Source: Saprospiraceae bacterium (GTDB taxonomy: Bacteria; Bacteroidota; Bacteroidia; Chitinophagales; Saprospiraceae). From it: DNA of 53,994 nucleotides. Both the position numbers and the translations under genes were made by a program. The first letter of the stretch is position 1, and each line of letters starts with the position of its first letter. The DNA is taken from assembly GCA_020629315.1 (NCBI GenBank), contig JAHDDO010000024.1, positions 9,963 to 63,956 on the forward strand, in the 5' to 3' direction. Positions 25,924-35,182 of the stretch are shown here, one piece after another. A model generated the notes under the pieces. The model made no database searches, was not told the DNA's origin, and worked only from the letters and a program-made list of their open reading frames with translations.

Positions 25924-28509
25924 ATGAAAAAGCTTTTTACATTACTTCTATGCATTTGTGCTATTTCCCTTAGTGCTCAGATAAGCGGTGTAGTCAAAGA
26001 CACCGACGGCAATCCGCTGATCGGAGCGAGTGTTATCGAAGAAGGTACCTATAATGGTACTGTTACAGATGTGGATGGTAGTTTTACTTTAGCCACGCAA
26101 AGTATGACGCCTACCTTGATTATTTCGTATACAGGTTATACGAGTGTTGTATTTATACCAGAAGGTACCGAAGTATCAGTAGTTATGACAGAAGGGAGTA
26201 TCCTGGATGAAGTTGTGGTTACGGGTACTAGAGGAAAACCTAGAACAGTATTAGAAAGTGCTGTACCGATAGATAATATCAATGCGGCGGAACTTCGTAA
26301 GAGTGGTCAAACATCATTGGACCAGATCATTAATTACAAAGTGCCTTCATATAATAGTCAAAATATGGCTATCTCAGATGCCACCGCACATATTGACCCT
26401 TCGGAATTACGTAATCTAGGGCCATCAAGGACATTGGTTCTTGTCAATGGCAAACGTAAAAATCAAAGTGCACAAGTGTATCTTAATGATACGCCTGGAC
26501 GTGGAGAGGTCGGTACCGATATGAAATCGATTCCCGCAGCTGCTATTGAGCGGATCGAGATACTTAGAGATGGGGCGGCGGCTCAATACGGCTCTGATGC
26601 TATTGCAGGTGTGGTAAATATTATATTGAAAGAGCGTACCGATGGAGAGGTGAATGTACAAGGTGGTATTACTACGGCAGGTGACGGCCTTACGTATGGT
26701 GTAGATGTAAACAAAGGTTTTAAGATTGGAAAGAACGGGTTTATCAATCTAACAGCGGAATATTCGTATCAAGATATTACGGATAGAGCCGGTGAGTTTG
26801 CCGATACAGAAGGTGATCCTTTATTCGGCATTGCCTTAGGTGATGATCCAGATATTGATGCGTATTTTGCTGAGCACCCAGACTTAGGGATGACCTATGG
26901 TCAACCTGAAATTTCGCGCTTTGCGGGTATGCTAAATTTTGGCACTGGATATAATGATGGGAAAGGAAAACTCTACGGAAACTGGGGCTATACTGGACGG
27001 ACCGGAAAGTCATTTGCCTTTTATAGAGTTTGGTATTGGAGAGATACTGACTGGGGATTGATCAATGAAAACGACGAATATGTAGGGTATCAGCCAACCT
27101 TTGAATCGGATATTTCTGATATCACCTTTACGCTAGGAAACAAGTACAACTTTAACGGTTGGGATTCTGACCTTAGTTTCACCTATGGTGGCAACAATAT
27201 AGATTATACGGTAAACAATTCACTAAACAGAACATTAGCAGAGAATAGTCCTACGAGCTTTAATCCAGGCGGTTATTCATTCGAAAATGCATTAGTGAAC
27301 TTAGATATAAACAAGACCTTCAATAAAGTGACCGTAGCTTTTGGTACTGAATTTAGAAATGAATTTTTCGAAACTAGAGCCGGTGAGGAAGCGTCATACA
27401 ATCCAGCGCCTGGAACGGACTCATTCCCAGGATTAACGCCGGATAATGCAGTAGAAGAAGATCGAACGAATGTAGGTGTTTATGCTAGTGCCGACTTTGA
27501 TGTTACAGAAGCATTCCTATTAGGTGGCGCGGTGCGTTTTGAGAACTATTCGGATTTCGGAAGTAATTTTTCTTGGAAAGCGAACACTCGATATTTGATT
27601 GGTGATAAGCGAGGTGCCATTCGTGCATCAGTGAGTACGGGTTTTAGAGCACCGTCTTTACATCAGATATATCTAAGTAATATTCAAACGACAGCAGGTG
27701 CTTCGGGCTTGATCCAAGAAGGTACGTTTAGCAATGTTGATGATATTACAAGAAATGTATTAGGTGTACCTCAATTGACCGCGGAGACCTCATTGAATTT
27801 CACAGCTGGTCTTACCTATAAGTTAATGGATAATGTATCCTTATCAGCGGATTACTATAATATCCAAGTTAAGGACAGAGTCTTATTTTCAGATCAGATC
27901 GGTGCTGCTAACTTTGAGGGAACAGCTTTAGGTGATGCTTTGGCAGACGCTAATGTAGAGGCATTTAAGTTCTTTATCAACGCGGTAGATACACGTACCA
28001 GTGGCGTCGATGTAGTATTAAATGCTGACGATGTAGTTTCATTAGGAACAGCCGGAGATATGGGTCTGGTATTAGCTGCTAACTTCAACAATACAGAATT
28101 AGATGGTGATGTACAAGCGCCAGAAGCGTTTGGTGATGTTTCCATTTTTGGTGATTTACCTGCTAATTTATTGACCAGTGCTCGGCCTAGAGAAAAAATC
28201 ATGTTGGGCTTGAATTTTGATGTTTACAAGATGGACATCTCTTTAAACAATACATGGTTTGGTGCCGTGAATTCCCCAGTTTCTGAACAGGAGTTTGCTG
28301 GCAAGGTGATAACGGATTTATTATTTACGTATAATATTTCTGAGACTTTTGGTATTGGATTTACGATAAACAATCTTTTGGATGTATATCCTGACCGGAT
28401 TGATGGAACATTGGATCCATTTGGATATAGGTTACAATATCCATGGAGAGTGTCTCAATTTGGATTTAATGGAAGGTATGTAAAAGTGCGTGCTTCTTAT
28501 AATTTCTAA
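25924..28509 (+). CDS. TonB-dependent receptor
   Basis: 861 residues. Signal peptide MKKLFTLLLCICAISLSAQ; carboxypeptidase-regulatory-like domain about residues 20-100 (ISGVVKDTDGNPLIGASVIEEG); then DEVVVTGTR and a plug domain with SLDQIINYKVPSYNSQ and IERIEILRDGAAAQYGSDAIAGVVNIILK, a hallmark of TonB receptors. A 22-strand-type barrel follows and ends in RASYNF with the terminal aromatic residue needed for BAM assembly. There is no SusD neighbour, so it is more likely a siderophore, vitamin or small-molecule receptor than a glycan importer. Followed by a strong terminator. The 214 bp upstream hold no gene; a weak TAGTTTAG promoter-like box is at 25896-25903. Confidence 0.9.
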   Translation: MKKLFTLLLCICAISLSAQISGVVKDTDGNPLIGASVIEEGTYNGTVTDVDGSFTLATQSMTPTLIISYTGYTSVVFIPEGTEVSVVMTEGSILDEVVVTGTRGKPRTVLESAVPIDNINAAELRKSGQTSLDQIINYKVPSYNSQNMAISDATAHIDPSELRNLGPSRTLVLVNGKRKNQSAQVYLNDTPGRGEVGTDMKSIPAAAIERIEILRDGAAAQYGSDAIAGVVNIILKERTDGEVNVQGGITTAGDGLTYGVDVNKGFKIGKNGFINLTAEYSYQDITDRAGEFADTEGDPLFGIALGDDPDIDAYFAEHPDLGMTYGQPEISRFAGMLNFGTGYNDGKGKLYGNWGYTGRTGKSFAFYRVWYWRDTDWGLINENDEYVGYQPTFESDISDITFTLGNKYNFNGWDSDLSFTYGGNNIDYTVNNSLNRTLAENSPTSFNPGGYSFENALVNLDINKTFNKVTVAFGTEFRNEFFETRAGEEASYNPAPGTDSFPGLTPDNAVEEDRTNVGVYASADFDVTEAFLLGGAVRFENYSDFGSNFSWKANTRYLIGDKRGAIRASVSTGFRAPSLHQIYLSNIQTTAGASGLIQEGTFSNVDDITRNVLGVPQLTAETSLNFTAGLTYKLMDNVSLSADYYNIQVKDRVLFSDQIGAANFEGTALGDALADANVEAFKFFINAVDTRTSGVDVVLNADDVVSLGTAGDMGLVLAANFNNTELDGDVQAPEAFGDVSIFGDLPANLLTSARPREKIMLGLNFDVYKMDISLNNTWFGAVNSPVSEQEFAGKVITDLLFTYNISETFGIGFTINNLLDVYPDRIDGTLDPFGYRLQYPWRVSQFGFNGRYVKVRASYNF

Positions 28510-28527
28510 GAGAGACTCAAGAGGAAT

Positions 28528-28562
28528 AAAAAAAACCCATGCTGAACGCATGGGTTTTTTTT
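28528..28562. terminator. Bidirectional terminator
   Basis: 15-bp perfect stem (28528-28542 with 28548-28562, loop TGAAC) rich in A then T, suitable in both directions. It sits between the TonB receptor and the helicase gene and overlaps the helicase stop codon. Confidence 0.92.
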
Positions 28563-30828
28563 ATGGTTCCAAGACCTGCAATTTGGCATATTGCAACATG
28601 ATCCGTTTTTCTCCAGCGGTACCTAGCTGATGGAAACGAATAGAGGCAACATAGCGTTCATCAATACTGAGTACTTCGCCTTTGCCAAACTTCATATGAA
28701 GTACCTGATCTCCCACTTTAATCTTATTCATCGGTGTCGGGGCAAAGCTTGCCGGATCGATATCAATAACCGGCGCTTTTGGTTTTACATTCCGACTAAA
28801 ATTCCCTAGAACTTTAGGTTTACCCAAACCTGATTTTGCTTTGCTAAGCACTGTGTTATCTAAATAGCTTTCTGGTAACTCTTCTAAAAAACGAGATGGG
28901 TCGTTAAAACGCATATTTCCAAACTGATACCGTGAATTAGCATAACTCAATGTTAGGTATTCTTCCGCTCGGGTAATTGCTACATAAAATAACCTTCGTT
29001 CTTCATCTATTTGATCTGGGGCAGAAAGTGACATAAATGAAGGAAACAAATTCTCTTCCATACCCACTACAAAAACAGATTTATATTCCAGTCCTTTAGC
29101 CGCGTGCACAGACATTAAAGTTACCGTATCCACTGTATCTTGATCCTGATCTTGATCCGTCATCAAGGAAATCGTCTGTAAGAAGGTAGCCATCGATTTA
29201 TCAGTCGGCGCTACTTCATTTTCTTCTAGCTCATCATCTTCTACAAACTCTTTAATGGCATCTAAAAGTGCGGTAACATTCTCTAATCGACTACGCCCTT
29301 CAATTGAGTTATCCGCTTTTAAATGGTCAATGATACCGGAATGTCTAGCAATATAAAATCCAGCATCATAGGCATTTTCCTTTTTTGCTTGATTTTGCAT
29401 GGCCATTATCAAATTAACAAAAGCGTGCAATTTTTGCTTCGTACGCCCATTAAACTGAATAGTGGTTAGACAATCCCAAATACTGCAATCATTATCATCT
29501 GCGATCTGAATCAAACCATCCACTGTTGTTTTCCCAATGCCTCGACGAGGATAATTAATAATTCGCTTTAAGGCTTCATCATCTTTGGGATTAACTGTCA
29601 ATCGCATGTAAGCAAGCACATCCTTTATTTCCTTTCGTTGGTAAAAGGAGGTACCGCCATAAATCCTATAAGGGACATTATACTTTCGGAGCCATTCCTC
29701 AAAAACCCTGGACTGGGCATTGGTTCGATACAGGATGGCTATTTCTTTATTGGTCAGATGATGTCGGTTCTTTTGCTCCAAAATACCATCGGCCACTCGC
29801 CTTCCCTCTTCGCTATCCGTCATTGCTTTGATGAGCTTGATTTTTCGCCCATCTATTTTATCCGTCCAAATCTTCTTTTGGATCTGCTTTTTATTGTATT
29901 TGATCAAGTGGTTAGCCGCTTCTACAATAGCATCTGTGGATCGATAATTTTGCTCTAGTTTGTACGTGGCCACATTCAAATAGCTATTCTCAAATTGGAG
30001 GATGTTTTCGATAGTAGCGCCTCTGAATGAATAGATACTTTGGGCATCGTCACCTACTATACAAATGTTTTGCGGGCTCCCTTCATACTCTGTTAATAGC
30101 TTGATGATTTCGAATTGAAGAAAGTTTGTATCCTGAAACTCATCGACTAATACGTAACGAAACTGCATTTGATACTTCGTCCGGACATCATTCGGATTTT
30201 CGTAAAGTAGCCGAAACATTTGTAACAAGAGGTCATCAAAATCCATGGCTCCAGCCCGCTTGCATCGAGCTACATACTTTTCATAGATCTTGAATGTCAT
30301 CGGTCGACGATTCATTCGATCCATACTCAGCAGATCTTCATTCTCTGCATATACTTTCGGAGTTATGAGATTGGATTTAGCTCCAGAAATACGAGAACGG
30401 ATTGCACCATTATTATAGACTTTAGGGTCCAAACCCATTCCTTTAATAATCTCCTTAATCAAGCTTTTGCTATCATCAGTATCGTAGATCGTAAAGTCAT
30501 TAGGATACCCAATATGATGTGCTTCTACCCTTAATATTCTAGCAAATATAGAGTGAAAGGTGCCCGCCCATATTCGATTCGCTTGATGACCCACTACTCG
30601 TTCTATTCGTTCCTTCATCTCACGAGCCGCCTTATTGGTAAAGGTTAAGGTCAGAATATTCCACGGTGCGACACCGTTTTTTATTAAGTGCGCTATTCGA
30701 TAGGTTAGCACACGCGTTTTCCCCGAACCTGGACCCGCAATTACCATAACAGGACCTTCTAAATGTTCGACGGCTTGACGCTGCACGTCATTAAGTTCGG
30801 ATAGATATGGAAAAGCAACTTCTTGCAT
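28561..30828 (-). CDS. pcrA: PcrA/UvrD-type DNA helicase
   Basis: 755-residue superfamily 1A 3'-5' helicase for DNA repair and replication-fork/plasmid processing. Motif I is GPGSGKTRVLTYRIAHLI; also TFHSIFARILR, motif II VDEFQDTNFLQFEIIK, GDDAQSIYSFRGA (motif III), LEQNYRST (motif IV), TLMSVHAAKGLEYKSVFVVGMEENLFPS (motif V) and RLFYVAITRAEEYLTLS (motif VI). The C-terminal tail has the PcrA-like KIKVGDQVLHMKFGKGEVLSID SH3-like segment, which favours pcrA over other paralogues. ATG 30828 is chosen over an upstream TTG at 30858 because it begins just before the conserved LNDVQRQAV. Confidence 0.94.
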   Translation of the reverse strand: MQEVAFPYLSELNDVQRQAVEHLEGPVMVIAGPGSGKTRVLTYRIAHLIKNGVAPWNILTLTFTNKAAREMKERIERVVGHQANRIWAGTFHSIFARILRVEAHHIGYPNDFTIYDTDDSKSLIKEIIKGMGLDPKVYNNGAIRSRISGAKSNLITPKVYAENEDLLSMDRMNRRPMTFKIYEKYVARCKRAGAMDFDDLLLQMFRLLYENPNDVRTKYQMQFRYVLVDEFQDTNFLQFEIIKLLTEYEGSPQNICIVGDDAQSIYSFRGATIENILQFENSYLNVATYKLEQNYRSTDAIVEAANHLIKYNKKQIQKKIWTDKIDGRKIKLIKAMTDSEEGRRVADGILEQKNRHHLTNKEIAILYRTNAQSRVFEEWLRKYNVPYRIYGGTSFYQRKEIKDVLAYMRLTVNPKDDEALKRIINYPRRGIGKTTVDGLIQIADDNDCSIWDCLTTIQFNGRTKQKLHAFVNLIMAMQNQAKKENAYDAGFYIARHSGIIDHLKADNSIEGRSRLENVTALLDAIKEFVEDDELEENEVAPTDKSMATFLQTISLMTDQDQDQDTVDTVTLMSVHAAKGLEYKSVFVVGMEENLFPSFMSLSAPDQIDEERRLFYVAITRAEEYLTLSYANSRYQFGNMRFNDPSRFLEELPESYLDNTVLSKAKSGLGKPKVLGNFSRNVKPKAPVIDIDPASFAPTPMNKIKVGDQVLHMKFGKGEVLSIDERYVASIRFHQLGTAGEKRIMLQYAKLQVLEP

Positions 30829-30855
30829 AGAGGTGATTGGTTTTAGACCGGAAAA

Positions 30856-30871
30856 CAAATATATATTTTTG
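30856..30871. promoter_or_regulatory. Back-to-back -7-like elements
   Basis: CAAATATA (30856-30863, read TATATTTG on the minus strand) and TATTTTTG (30864-30871, plus strand) are adjacent matches to the Bacteroidota TAnnTTTG -7 box, facing pcrA and the CPBP gene respectively. Good -33 partners are not evident. Confidence 0.4.
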
Positions 30872-30890
30872 CTATATCTTAATGGGCCTA

Positions 30891-31448
30891 ATGGATAAGA
30901 AACATAACATACTCGTTGAATTTATTGATTTTCTTAAGCGACCTAGGTATTATGATCAAAAAGAAGCTTTGAGTGTCCCTTTTATGAATCAAGTAATGAT
31001 GGGGTTTATCTTAGTTTTTTGTGCAGAAATCGTGGCTATGGGTCTAATGCAGCTGATTGTTCCATTGGACCAAATCGACCATTCTTTGACGAATATGCTA
31101 GAAGATGGTTCCTTATTTCAAATGTTCTTGCTTGCCGTATTTGCAGCACCTCTTATCGAAGAACTTATTTTTAGATGGCCTATGGGTCTCTTCAAGAATA
31201 ATGTTGGCTTTGTATTCTATGGTTTAACCTTCATTTTTGCTGGTTTTCATGCCTTTAATTTCGATCTTTCGCAGACGCCTTGGTATACCTGGCCTGTACT
31301 TGTTTTACCCCAATTGATCCTTGGACTTTACCTTGGATTTGTCCGCATGAAGTCTAATGTGGGAAGCAGCATAATCGTTCATGCTTATAATAATCTAATA
31401 CCTATTGGATTCTATTTGCTTGCAAAAATGTCGGGAATGGAAATGTAA
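30891..31448 (+). CDS. CPBP-family intramembrane protease
   Basis: 185 residues from ATG 30891 (MDKKHNILVEF); the frame is open upstream to 30837, but that overlaps the divergent pcrA promoter region, and ATG 30882 is another option. About five membrane helices. The CPBP (CAAX protease and bacteriocin-processing) motif 1 is EELIFRW with the paired glutamates and Arg. Motif 2 is GFHAFNF and motif 3 HAYNN, so Glu and His catalytic residues are all present. The bacterial substrate is unknown. Confidence 0.85.
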   Translation: MDKKHNILVEFIDFLKRPRYYDQKEALSVPFMNQVMMGFILVFCAEIVAMGLMQLIVPLDQIDHSLTNMLEDGSLFQMFLLAVFAAPLIEELIFRWPMGLFKNNVGFVFYGLTFIFAGFHAFNFDLSQTPWYTWPVLVLPQLILGLYLGFVRMKSNVGSSIIVHAYNNLIPIGFYLLAKMSGMEM

Positions 31449-31509
31449 GCGATAATTCATCCTAGGATTATTTTTTGATTTAATACCTTACAGTAACAAA
31501 GCCACAACA

Positions 31510-31890
31510 ATGATGCGATTAGCCATGCTTTTAGTATGTTCCTTGCTTATTTTTTCAGCCTGTAAATCAAGCAAAACCACCACTGAAGATCCATCTACAG
31601 ACGAGGATAGATCGTTTCTTTTAGTTTTATTGCAGCCCAATGTTACGCCCGGACAATTAGAAAATGATCTGAAGGAATACGGTCTAAAAGCGGAAGGACG
31701 CACTAGCAAGTCGCAAAACCAATGGCAACTGAGCTATTTGTCCAATAGTATAGGCTACAAAGAGCTATTAGCTACATTATCACGATATGAATCTGTACTT
31801 GATGCTTCATTATTAGAAGCCTCAAAAGACGTGAAAGTAAGCAGTGGAACCTCTGGAAAAAAAGGAAAAATAAATATTAGCAATAAATAA
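31510..31890 (+). CDS. Small lipoprotein, possible prodomain-like fold
   Basis: 126 residues with lipobox FSAC (Cys18). The mature domain begins with a Thr/Asp linker and then RSFLLVLLQPNVTPGQLE, DLKEYGLKAEG and ELLATLSRYESVLDASL. This order (strand, helix, strand, strand, helix, strand, with L-P-x-V at the start) resembles the inhibitor/prodomain fold found in front of subtilisin-like proteases. That is only a pattern impression. It lies 10 nt before the large type IX-secreted protein gene and is almost surely in its transcript. Confidence 0.6.
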   Translation: MMRLAMLLVCSLLIFSACKSSKTTTEDPSTDEDRSFLLVLLQPNVTPGQLENDLKEYGLKAEGRTSKSQNQWQLSYLSNSIGYKELLATLSRYESVLDASLLEASKDVKVSSGTSGKKGKINISNK

Positions 31891-31900
31891 AAACCAAACT

Positions 31901-34900
31901 ATGATCAAGGATAGAATCAAAGATGTACTTCGTTTAGTTGTGGTCTTGTTTGTAATGATCCCATTTGTGGGATTTTCACAGACAGCGCCTCAAGTAGACG
32001 TACAGGCTAGTTATATGCAAAAGATAGGTCATATTCCTCCTATAGCGACATTGAACCGTGCCGAAAAGGATATGACAAAATCTAAAAAGAAGCGTAAACA
32101 GCATCGAATGATCGATCAAAATTTTGCCGGTAGAGATGGGTCCAATGTAATCCTACCTGAGTTAGAGCATCAAGGTCCTGATAAAATTCGTCAACGATCT
32201 ATCCCTAGCTCTACCTTGCGTTTTAATGGCGAAATACCATTAGTAAACCGAGAAGGAATTACAAGTAATAGTTCGCCTAATGATCCATCTGGGGACATTG
32301 GAAAAGACCATTATGTGCAAGCTGTCAATGTGACTAGAATTGCCGTTTATGATAAAGAAGGTGAATTATTGGATGTATTTAATGCTAATGTTTTTTGGGG
32401 CTCTATTGGTTTTTCCTCAGCTGGAGACCCTATTGTAATGTATGATCAAGAAGTCGATCGATGGATTATGACTGAGTTTCCATTTGGGAATCAGATGTTG
32501 TTTGCTATTTCAGATTCCAGTGATCCTTTAGGCTCCTGGACGGCATATAATTTCGGCACACCTAGTTTTCCTGATTACCCAAAATGGGCGGTTTGGACAG
32601 ATGCGTATACTGTGACCACAAATGAACAAGGGCCGGGTGTACATCACTTATATCTTATAAATAAAGAGCAGGCCTTAGCGGGGGCGGATCAAGTAGATAT
32701 GCAGCGATTATCTGTCGATGGCACTACAGGGTCTGAACAAGGATTTATTGTTTCTACGCCCGTGGATTGGACGGGTTTAAACAGACCTCCTGAAGGAGCT
32801 GGCCCCTATTTCATGAAATTAAATGACTCAAGTTGGGGTGAGGTAGCAGAAGATGGTTTGACCATTTTTGAAGTAGATATTGATTGGGATAACCCTAATA
32901 ATACCAGTGTTTCGGAGGCTTTTGTACCTACGAGTCCTTATGATTCATATCCGTGTTCCATCAACGGACCTGGATTTGCCTGTGTACCACAACCCAATGG
33001 TGCCAATGGTTTAGATGCTATTCCTGAGGTTATAATGCATCAGATTCATTACCGCAATTTTTCAGCCTATGAAGCGATGGTACTTAGTTTTGTTACGGAT
33101 GTGACGGACGGTGAAAATTTAGCAGGCGTTAGATGGGTAGAATTGCGTCGCTCTTCTGGAAGCGAATGGACTGTATACCAAGAAGGTACCTTTGGCCCTG
33201 AAGATGGCTTAGATAGATATATGTCAACTATCTGTATGGATGGCAGTGGTAATATAGGTTTGGCCTATTCTGTGTCCAGTGAAGATGTCGCAGCTGGTGT
33301 CCGCTATACTGGCCGATTTGCATCTGACCCTTTAGGTGTAATGACGCTGCCTGAAGTTACGGCTGTAGATGGCGGCGGATCTATTGTAACAGGTGGGCGA
33401 TTTGGTGATTATGCTCATATGTCTGTAGACCCGACTAATGATGCTACCTTCTGGTTCACTACCGAATATGCAGGCACAAATGGCAATGTAAGAACTCGAG
33501 TAGTCGCTTTTGAAATGGGTAAAGATACTTTTGATATAGGGCCGTCTCAAGTGCAATCACCTGTTAGCAGTTCTAGTTTAGGGATGGAAACACTGGTTGT
33601 AGAAATTAAGAATAATGGTTTGGAACCGGTCAGTGATTTTTCTATTGCTTACGAAGTAAATGGCAATCCAGCTGTAACGGAAGCAGTGGATGCTACTATA
33701 ATGCCTGAGAACACTTTCGTTTATAGCTTTACCCAGCCGGTAGATATGTCGGCCATTGGTCCATATGATTTTACTATTCGGACCATTTTAGAGACTGATG
33801 AAAATCCAAATAATGATGTCATATTATATACTGTAACAAAACTTCCGACCCGAGACGTATCCTTGGTTTCTATAAATGGTGCTGATGGTATTATTTGTGG
33901 TTCTGAAACCATGATCGATATCGAATTCCAAAACAACTCGGATGTACCGCTAAGCTCTGCCATTATTGAGGTTTCATTAAATGGTAGTCTGTTAGCTACA
34001 GATAATTGGACAGGTAATCTAAGCTTTGGGGAAACAAGCACTGTTACTATTCCGGTGACAGGCTTAGAAGACGGTTCCAATGAGTTGAGTGTTTTGATTT
34101 CTTCACCTAATGGAGCTATGGACGAAGTAGCGGATGACAACACGGGTGTTATTAACATCGAAAGTTTACTAGAATCCGTCTCCATCATTGTTGATGTATT
34201 CACAGACGGTTTTCCTGAAGAAACAACGTGGGAGCTAGTCGATGATGCAACGGGCGCACTTGTTGCCAGTGGAGGTCCTTATGATATTATCAATGAACAC
34301 TTCATTACAGAGGTTTGTGTATCTCCAGATGCTTGCTTAACTATGACCATATTTGACTCGTACGGGGATGGTGTAAATTCATTCTTTTCTGATGATGGGA
34401 ATTATACCATTACTGATGAAAATGGTATTCTACTCGCTCAACTTATGGAAATTGATTTTGGTGATGAAGAATCAAATTTCTTCTGTCTCGGTGAAGTAGA
34501 GTGTGATGTGCAAGCGGATTTTACGGCTTCACCAGAAACTAGTGTTGGGAATGACGGATCCATTTTAATTGAAGTAACAAGTGGTTTTTCACCCTTCTCA
34601 TATAGCATCGATGGAGGGAATAATTTTTCACCAGATAATTTATTTACTGGATTAGAAACAGGTGATTACCCAGTAGTCGTTATGGATAATTTGGGTTGTA
34701 TCCTAGAAGTAATAGTAAACGTACCAATAGAAGTTAGTACCTCCAATACTACTTCCACTGTAAACATCAGTATTGCACCTAATCCAACTAATGGCTTATT
34801 GAATATTAAAGTCGATGGTTTAGCCGATGATGGTTTATTCCTAGATTATAAAGTGTTAAATGCGCAAGGACAGATTATTCGAAGGGATAATTTGGTTAGA

Positions 34901-35014
34901 TATGATAAATCATATGTGGGTATGCTATCCATAATGGCCGAACCCAATGCCAATTACTTTTTGGCCTTTGACCATCCAAGAATATCTAAAATATACACCG
35001 TCATCAAACAATGA
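31901..35014 (+). CDS. Large type IX-secreted protein with CARDB and SprB-like repeats
   Basis: 1037 residues. Signal peptide ends VGFSQT. The N-terminal ~480 residues have a propeller-like pattern (SPNDPSGDIGKDHYVQAVNVTRIAVYDKEG, DPIVMYDQEVDRWIMTEF, PDYPKWAVWTDAY). Two CARDB-like immunoglobulin domains follow (about residues 550-760). Next is a domain with CLTMTIFDSYGDGVNS, often seen in secreted Bacteroidota proteins, then a SprB-like repeat (DGSILIEVTSGFSPFSYSIDGG). It ends with a type IX sorting domain from IAPNPTNGLLNIKV. Expected to be exported to the cell surface or medium. Paralogue directly downstream. Confidence 0.85.
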   Translation: MIKDRIKDVLRLVVVLFVMIPFVGFSQTAPQVDVQASYMQKIGHIPPIATLNRAEKDMTKSKKKRKQHRMIDQNFAGRDGSNVILPELEHQGPDKIRQRSIPSSTLRFNGEIPLVNREGITSNSSPNDPSGDIGKDHYVQAVNVTRIAVYDKEGELLDVFNANVFWGSIGFSSAGDPIVMYDQEVDRWIMTEFPFGNQMLFAISDSSDPLGSWTAYNFGTPSFPDYPKWAVWTDAYTVTTNEQGPGVHHLYLINKEQALAGADQVDMQRLSVDGTTGSEQGFIVSTPVDWTGLNRPPEGAGPYFMKLNDSSWGEVAEDGLTIFEVDIDWDNPNNTSVSEAFVPTSPYDSYPCSINGPGFACVPQPNGANGLDAIPEVIMHQIHYRNFSAYEAMVLSFVTDVTDGENLAGVRWVELRRSSGSEWTVYQEGTFGPEDGLDRYMSTICMDGSGNIGLAYSVSSEDVAAGVRYTGRFASDPLGVMTLPEVTAVDGGGSIVTGGRFGDYAHMSVDPTNDATFWFTTEYAGTNGNVRTRVVAFEMGKDTFDIGPSQVQSPVSSSSLGMETLVVEIKNNGLEPVSDFSIAYEVNGNPAVTEAVDATIMPENTFVYSFTQPVDMSAIGPYDFTIRTILETDENPNNDVILYTVTKLPTRDVSLVSINGADGIICGSETMIDIEFQNNSDVPLSSAIIEVSLNGSLLATDNWTGNLSFGETSTVTIPVTGLEDGSNELSVLISSPNGAMDEVADDNTGVINIESLLESVSIIVDVFTDGFPEETTWELVDDATGALVASGGPYDIINEHFITEVCVSPDACLTMTIFDSYGDGVNSFFSDDGNYTITDENGILLAQLMEIDFGDEESNFFCLGEVECDVQADFTASPETSVGNDGSILIEVTSGFSPFSYSIDGGNNFSPDNLFTGLETGDYPVVVMDNLGCILEVIVNVPIEVSTSNTTSTVNISIAPNPTNGLLNIKVDGLADDGLFLDYKVLNAQGQIIRRDNLVRYDKSYVGMLSIMAEPNANYFLAFDHPRISKIYTVIKQ

Positions 35015-35018
35015 TAAT

Positions 35019-35046
35019 AAAAGGCGCTCTTAGGAGCGCCTTTTTT
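35019..35046 (+). terminator. Rho-independent terminator
   Basis: GGCGCTC-TTAG-GAGCGCC stem (35023-35040) preceded by AAAA and followed by six T. The same hairpin, base for base, follows the downstream paralogue. Confidence 0.95.
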
Positions 35047-35182
35047 ATCTTGGCGTGTGACAATTTAAATGAGGATACTACTTTTTACCGTCATTTATGA
35101 CACTTTTCTATTTTGATACAGCTACTCTACATTGATTTCGGTTTACTTTATATATATCATTATACGACCTAAATCAAACATT

